From Candidatus Latescibacterota bacterium (GTDB lineage: Bacteria > Latescibacterota > UBA2968 > UBA8231), in the NCBI GenBank assembly GCA_022825185.1, contig JAJDYK010000348.1, positions 1 through 33,704 on the forward strand: 33,704 nucleotides of DNA. The letters are read 5' to 3'. Shown one piece after another: positions 31,119 through 33,704 of the stretch (position 1 is the stretch's first letter; every line of letters starts with the position of its first letter). The notes below the pieces were generated by a model. That model was not told the origin of the DNA and did not search any database. It saw nothing but the letters and a program-made list of their open reading frames with translations. The position numbers were made by a program, and so were the translations under genes.

Positions 31119-31989
31119 TCCCCTGCCCTTGCACTGCCGCTAGCGACTCTACCCACTGCCGACACCACTCGTCGTAATCCCTCAACTCAGACGCAGGGTT
31201 GGACCGACTGCGGGCCACGAAATCGGGATGGAAGGGGCGACCAGTCGGCGTCCCCGTCTCCTGATAGCGCAAATCCATGCTCCAGCGCACCGTGTCCGCG
31301 TTGTTGGGCGTCGAGCGGTGCGGGGTCTGCTTGTCCATCAGCAGCACGTCGCCTTTGTCCATCGGCAAGGTAAGCGCCTCAGTCTGCGGCATTTCCTCGT
31401 CGATGATCACCGTGCCCAAACCCTGCTTGATGTGGTGCTGCACCAGCCCCTTCCGGTGCGCTCGCGGCAAAATCTGCAAACAACCGTTCTCCGGCGTCGC
31501 CGCGCACAGCGGCAGCCACACCGTGAGGATGAAGTGCGGATCGGCCTCCTCCCAAGTAACGCCGGCGTCTTGGTGCCAAGGGGCCACGTGCGGGTCGCTG
31601 CCGCTTGGCGTCACACCTGCGGGCAGTTTGGCGCGGGTGTGCTGAATTGGGCTACAGGTTATCTCCGGCCCGACCAAGCTCTCGACCATATCGAGCAGGC
31701 GGTCGTTGCGCAAAAATTCAAACGAGGCCCGCCCGCGCAAGTGCATGATGTCGAGTTCTCTGTAGATCGCGTCATCTTCGCGGCAGATCGAGATGAGACG
31801 GCGGTCGAAGGATTCGTCCGCATACAGAGCCGAGATGTGGCCTGCTGCCAACAGCTCCTCGGCGCGGCGGCCAATGTACTCTTCGTACTCGGCGATGATG
31901 GGGTCGAGGTCGGCGTCGGTCAACGAGCCGCGCAGCAGCAGATAGCCGTCCTCCGCGAATTGGGTGACCTGTTCGGGGGTTAGTTGCAT
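31087..31989 (-). CDS. PhyH-like Fe(II)/2-oxoglutarate dioxygenase, second copy
   Basis: 300 residues; ATG with AGGAGA 7 bases upstream. It begins MQLTPEQVTQFAEDGYLLLRG, the classic PhyH opening. Iron ligands are His139 and Asp141 in PWHQDAG and His224 in QTPHRS; Arg235 in VRWSMDLR is the likely 2-oxoglutarate ligand. ENGCLQILPRAHRKG is the conserved strand and turn before the distal His. It is a paralogue of the gene at 98-1012, with the same length class and C-terminal GRPxxPxxxxRS block, so they form one subfamily. The substrate is unknown. The gene runs against the AlkB-like gene and the two overlap at their 3' ends with no terminator between them. Confidence 0.92.
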   Translation of the reverse strand: MQLTPEQVTQFAEDGYLLLRGSLTDADLDPIIAEYEEYIGRRAEELLAAGHISALYADESFDRRLISICREDDAIYRELDIMHLRGRASFEFLRNDRLLDMVESLVGPEITCSPIQHTRAKLPAGVTPSGSDPHVAPWHQDAGVTWEEADPHFILTVWLPLCAATPENGCLQILPRAHRKGLVQHHIKQGLGTVIIDEEMPQTEALTLPMDKGDVLLMDKQTPHRSTPNNADTVRWSMDLRYQETGTPTGRPFHPDFVARSRSNPASELRDYDEWCRQWVESLAAVQGQGIKAHRWEVVQ

Positions 31990-32026
31990 AAGGCGTTCTC
32001 CTGATGGAAGGTAGCGTCAGGACGAT

Positions 32027-32275
32027 TCACAGCTCTAGTTCCCGCTTTACATCCTCCAAGGAGTGCGTACGACCAGCCTGCAGGTCCTCGTATGCCTCCT
32101 CAATGGCTCGGCACTCCTCTTGAGTCTCAGGTTCATCATCGTAGGGCGCTGATGCAAGCCGATGCAGCAAGAGGTCTCCTTGGTCGCGTAGATATTCCAG
32201 ATAGCGCTCCGCAGCATGGCATTCTGCCTCGGGTAATTCATCGACTAGACGATGCAATTTCTCTTTCAAAGTCAT
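32027..32275 (-). CDS. Orphan antitoxin-like small protein
   Basis: 82 residues from the ATG at 32275, with AAGGAGA about 9 bases upstream; a longer in-frame start at 32335 lacks a ribosome site. The sequence is acidic and helical: MTLKEKLHRLVDELPEAE, a middle AAERYLEYLRDQ, then ETQEECRAIEEAYEDLQAG and a tail SLEDVKRELEL. This matches the layout of small antitoxin-type proteins whose C-terminal EEVKRELGL-like helix wraps a RelE/ParE-type toxin. No toxin gene lies on either side (a PhyH gene downstream, arsC upstream), so it is solitary. It may have lost its partner or act in trans. Confidence 0.75.
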   Translation of the reverse strand: MTLKEKLHRLVDELPEAECHAAERYLEYLRDQGDLLLHRLASAPYDDEPETQEECRAIEEAYEDLQAGRTHSLEDVKRELEL

Positions 32276-32315
32276 GAACCAATATCTCCTTACACTGATT
32301 GCTAATTGTCTCGGT

Positions 32316-32345
32316 AATATCTCTTTCTTACCCATATCAAGTCAA
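32316..32345 (-). promoter_or_regulatory. Candidate promoter of the orphan antitoxin-like gene
   Basis: On the minus strand TTGACT (32345-32340, 5 of 6) and GATATT (32321-32316, 4 of 6) are 18 bases apart and end 40 bases before the ATG at 32275. The remainder of the gap to the arsC-like gene (32346-32435) shows nothing I recognise. Confidence 0.4.
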
Positions 32346-32435
32346 GATCGCACTCGACTCGCGGTAGCCAGTAGCATTGGTAGTGGAACAGAACGGCGAA
32401 CAGCCCGTAGTGTCCGGCCGAAGCAGGCGACGTAT

Positions 32436-32861
32436 CTATCCCGCCAAGCCCTCGGGCAAGGTCTCGATATAAGCACCAATCTCGTCGCGCACTCGCCGAT
32501 ACGCCCCCAGCGCTTCTTCTTCACTCCGCGCATCCCGCGCCAGCTTTGGCGGATCGTCAAAGGCCCGATGCACCACCCGAGCGCGCCCCGGAAAAACAGG
32601 ACACTGTTCGGCCGCGTGATCGCAGACCGTGACCACCCAGTCGAAATCGATGTGGCGGAGTTGGTCAACGTGCGTCGATTGCTGGGTCGAGATATCAATG
32701 CCGACCTCGGCCATCACTTGCACGGCGTTGGGATTGAGGCCGTGGGTCTCGATTCCGGCTGAGTAGGCTTCAAACCGATTGGATTTTAGCGCACGGGCAA
32801 AGCCCTCGGCCATTTGGCTGCGGCAGGAGTTGCCGGTGCAGAGAAAGAGAATTTTGGTCAT
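32436..32861 (-). CDS. arsC: Arsenate reductase, thioredoxin-coupled low-molecular-weight phosphatase type
   Basis: 141 residues. The P-loop FLCTGNSCRSQMAEG holds Cys8, Cys13 and Arg14, and VVTVCDHAAEQCPVFPG holds Cys80 and Cys87. That Cys pattern is the relay of the Staphylococcus/Bacillus pI258-type ArsC, which reduces arsenate to arsenite using thioredoxin, unlike the glutaredoxin-type E. coli enzyme. FDDPP near residue 101 carries the general-acid Asp of LMW phosphatases. No arsR, arsB or acr3 gene is next to it in the window. The ATG has no clear ribosome site. It is transcribed away from the partial gene at 32985. Confidence 0.93.
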   Translation of the reverse strand: MTKILFLCTGNSCRSQMAEGFARALKSNRFEAYSAGIETHGLNPNAVQVMAEVGIDISTQQSTHVDQLRHIDFDWVVTVCDHAAEQCPVFPGRARVVHRAFDDPPKLARDARSEEEALGAYRRVRDEIGAYIETLPEGLAG

Positions 32862-32984
32862 GGTATTAGAGGTTGTTTTAAAAAGTGGTTCACTATGCGC
32901 GTCCTTGCTAGAATGCTAACTTAAGGAGTTACGAGCCGAGCCGCCTACCGCTAGATTAGGTTTGAATCTACAAGATTTCTAAAA

Positions 32985-33704
32985 ATGGTATCTCCCAATC
33001 GGATTCCCATAGTACTCTCGTTAGCACTCGCCGTTTCTATTCCAACAGCATCGACCGCAGAAGAATCCCCTCCTTTAGGGCACAAAATCCACCGTTCCAT
33101 CCCTCCGCCGGGTGCCAAAACCCACGTAGTGACTTTAGGGGAACGGTTCCGCGCTGGCGGGTTCAAACGCTGGCTCTACGGCCGCGATTACCGCGATCTC
33201 TGGGCTACTCCCATCGAGGTTACAGTTCTCAACCTCGACCGCGTAGGCGGCGGCTTGACCCCGCTTCGCACCGGCGGAGCCGGGCAGTCCATCTCTCTGC
33301 ACTTTACGGGACAAGATGGCCGCCGCTATACGGTTCGCTCCTTGGATAAAGATCCTATGAAAAGGAAATGGGACGAACTCAAGAATACGGTCGTGGAAGA
33401 CGTCCTGCAGGATATGATCAGTGCGCTGCTGCCCACCGGGGCGCTCGTGGTCGATCCGCTAATGGAAGCCACGAGCATCCTCCATACCAAGCATACACTC
33501 GTAGTCATTCCAGATGATCAAAGGCTGGGGGAGTACCGCAGAGATTTTGCCGGCCTTATAGGCATGCTACAGGAACACCCTTCTGAAGGGCCAGACGATA
33601 CGCCCGGCTTTGCCGGTTCCCGCAAGATCAGCGGCACGGATAAGCTGTGGAAGCGCTTGGAAAAAACGCCCTGCAACCGCGTCGATGCCCGCGCCTATCT
33701 AAAG
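32985..33704 (+). CDS. N-terminal part of an unrecognised secreted protein, cut by the window end
   Basis: The frame from the ATG at 32985 is open for 240 codons to the last base and continues outside. An in-frame TAG at 32952-32954 limits the start. Residues 1-25 form a signal peptide (PIVLSLALAVSIPTASTA, cleavage before EE). The mature part contains GGFKRWLYGRDYRDLWATP, VLNLDRVGGGLTPLRTGG, GRRYTVRSLDKDPMKRKWDEL, LLPTGALVVDPLMEATSILHTKH, VVIPDDQRLGEYRRDFAGLIG and VDARAYLK. I recall similar secreted proteins from Bacteroidota and Gemmatimonadota but cannot name a family. The later VDAxxYL region in that group precedes a kinase-like DRH motif, which would lie beyond the window. No function is assigned. 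Confidence 0.75.
   Translation, partial: MVSPNRIPIVLSLALAVSIPTASTAEESPPLGHKIHRSIPPPGAKTHVVTLGERFRAGGFKRWLYGRDYRDLWATPIEVTVLNLDRVGGGLTPLRTGGAGQSISLHFTGQDGRRYTVRSLDKDPMKRKWDELKNTVVEDVLQDMISALLPTGALVVDPLMEATSILHTKHTLVVIPDDQRLGEYRRDFAGLIGMLQEHPSEGPDDTPGFAGSRKISGTDKLWKRLEKTPCNRVDARAYLK

Noticed and set aside
31228..31983. 251-codon plus-strand ORF opposite the second PhyH gene
   Set aside because: Antisense shadow; the minus-strand product has the complete PhyH metal-binding set.

Overview
The window looks like a GC-rich chromosome piece from an uncultured marine or sponge-associated bacterium of the Poribacteria / Latescibacterota / wider FCB kind. I infer this from the gene content and have not placed it phylogenetically. 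Pointers are two phytanoyl-CoA dioxygenase (PhyH)-like genes, an enolase-superfamily acid-sugar dehydratase, a DHDPS-family lyase, many signal-peptide proteins with FlgD/T9SS-like C-terminal domains, and a solitary small antitoxin-like gene. I see no rRNA, tRNA, CRISPR array, insertion sequence or phage structural gene. Both window ends cut through genes.

Layout. 1-1012: the tail of a possible TauD/TfdA-like gene, then a PhyH-like oxygenase. 1154-7572: two tandem paralogous secreted proteins made of 6 and 5 lamin-tail-domain (LTD) repeats, each with an EF-hand-like loop and a FlgD/T9SS-type C-terminus. A near-consensus sigma-54 site precedes the first, and a strong probably two-way terminator follows the second. 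7630-9256 (minus): a Ni superoxide dismutase with a Sec-type signal peptide, and a secreted CBM9-like protein. 9368-10733: a TPR protein and a tRNA-dihydrouridine synthase. 10938-14904: a defence-like or toxin-antitoxin-like island with a HEPN-type pair, an AAA ATPase fused to a PD-(D/E)XK nuclease, a HigBA pair and an EEP-family hydrolase. 14999-30513: an acid-sugar dehydratase, six large secreted proteins arranged A-B, A-B, A-B, then a DHDPS-family lyase/aldolase. 30510-31118: an AlkB-like oxygenase coupled to the lyase. 31087-32861 (minus): a second PhyH protein, an orphan antitoxin-like protein and a thioredoxin-type arsenate reductase. 32985 to the end: the N-terminal part of an unrecognised secreted protein.

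The most striking structure is the 13.3-kb A-B triplication (16291-29593). Each pair is closely spaced. All six proteins have signal peptides, discoidin-like or galactose-binding-like N-terminal regions, a TPNGDG-type C-terminal module, and a last residue pair of Ala-Tyr. The A and B types share their downstream domain order, so they look like ancient duplicates whose pair was later triplicated. An acid-sugar dehydratase lies just upstream and a Schiff-base lyase just downstream. A working hypothesis is a locus that binds carbohydrate at the cell surface and breaks down its acid sugars; the substrate cannot be read from sequence.

Regulatory calls rest on motif matches by eye: sodN, CBM9, HEPN-pair and orphan-antitoxin promoters, direct repeats 21 bp apart before the dehydratase, and an inverted repeat before the first A gene. 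No gene-free stretch exceeds 300 bases.
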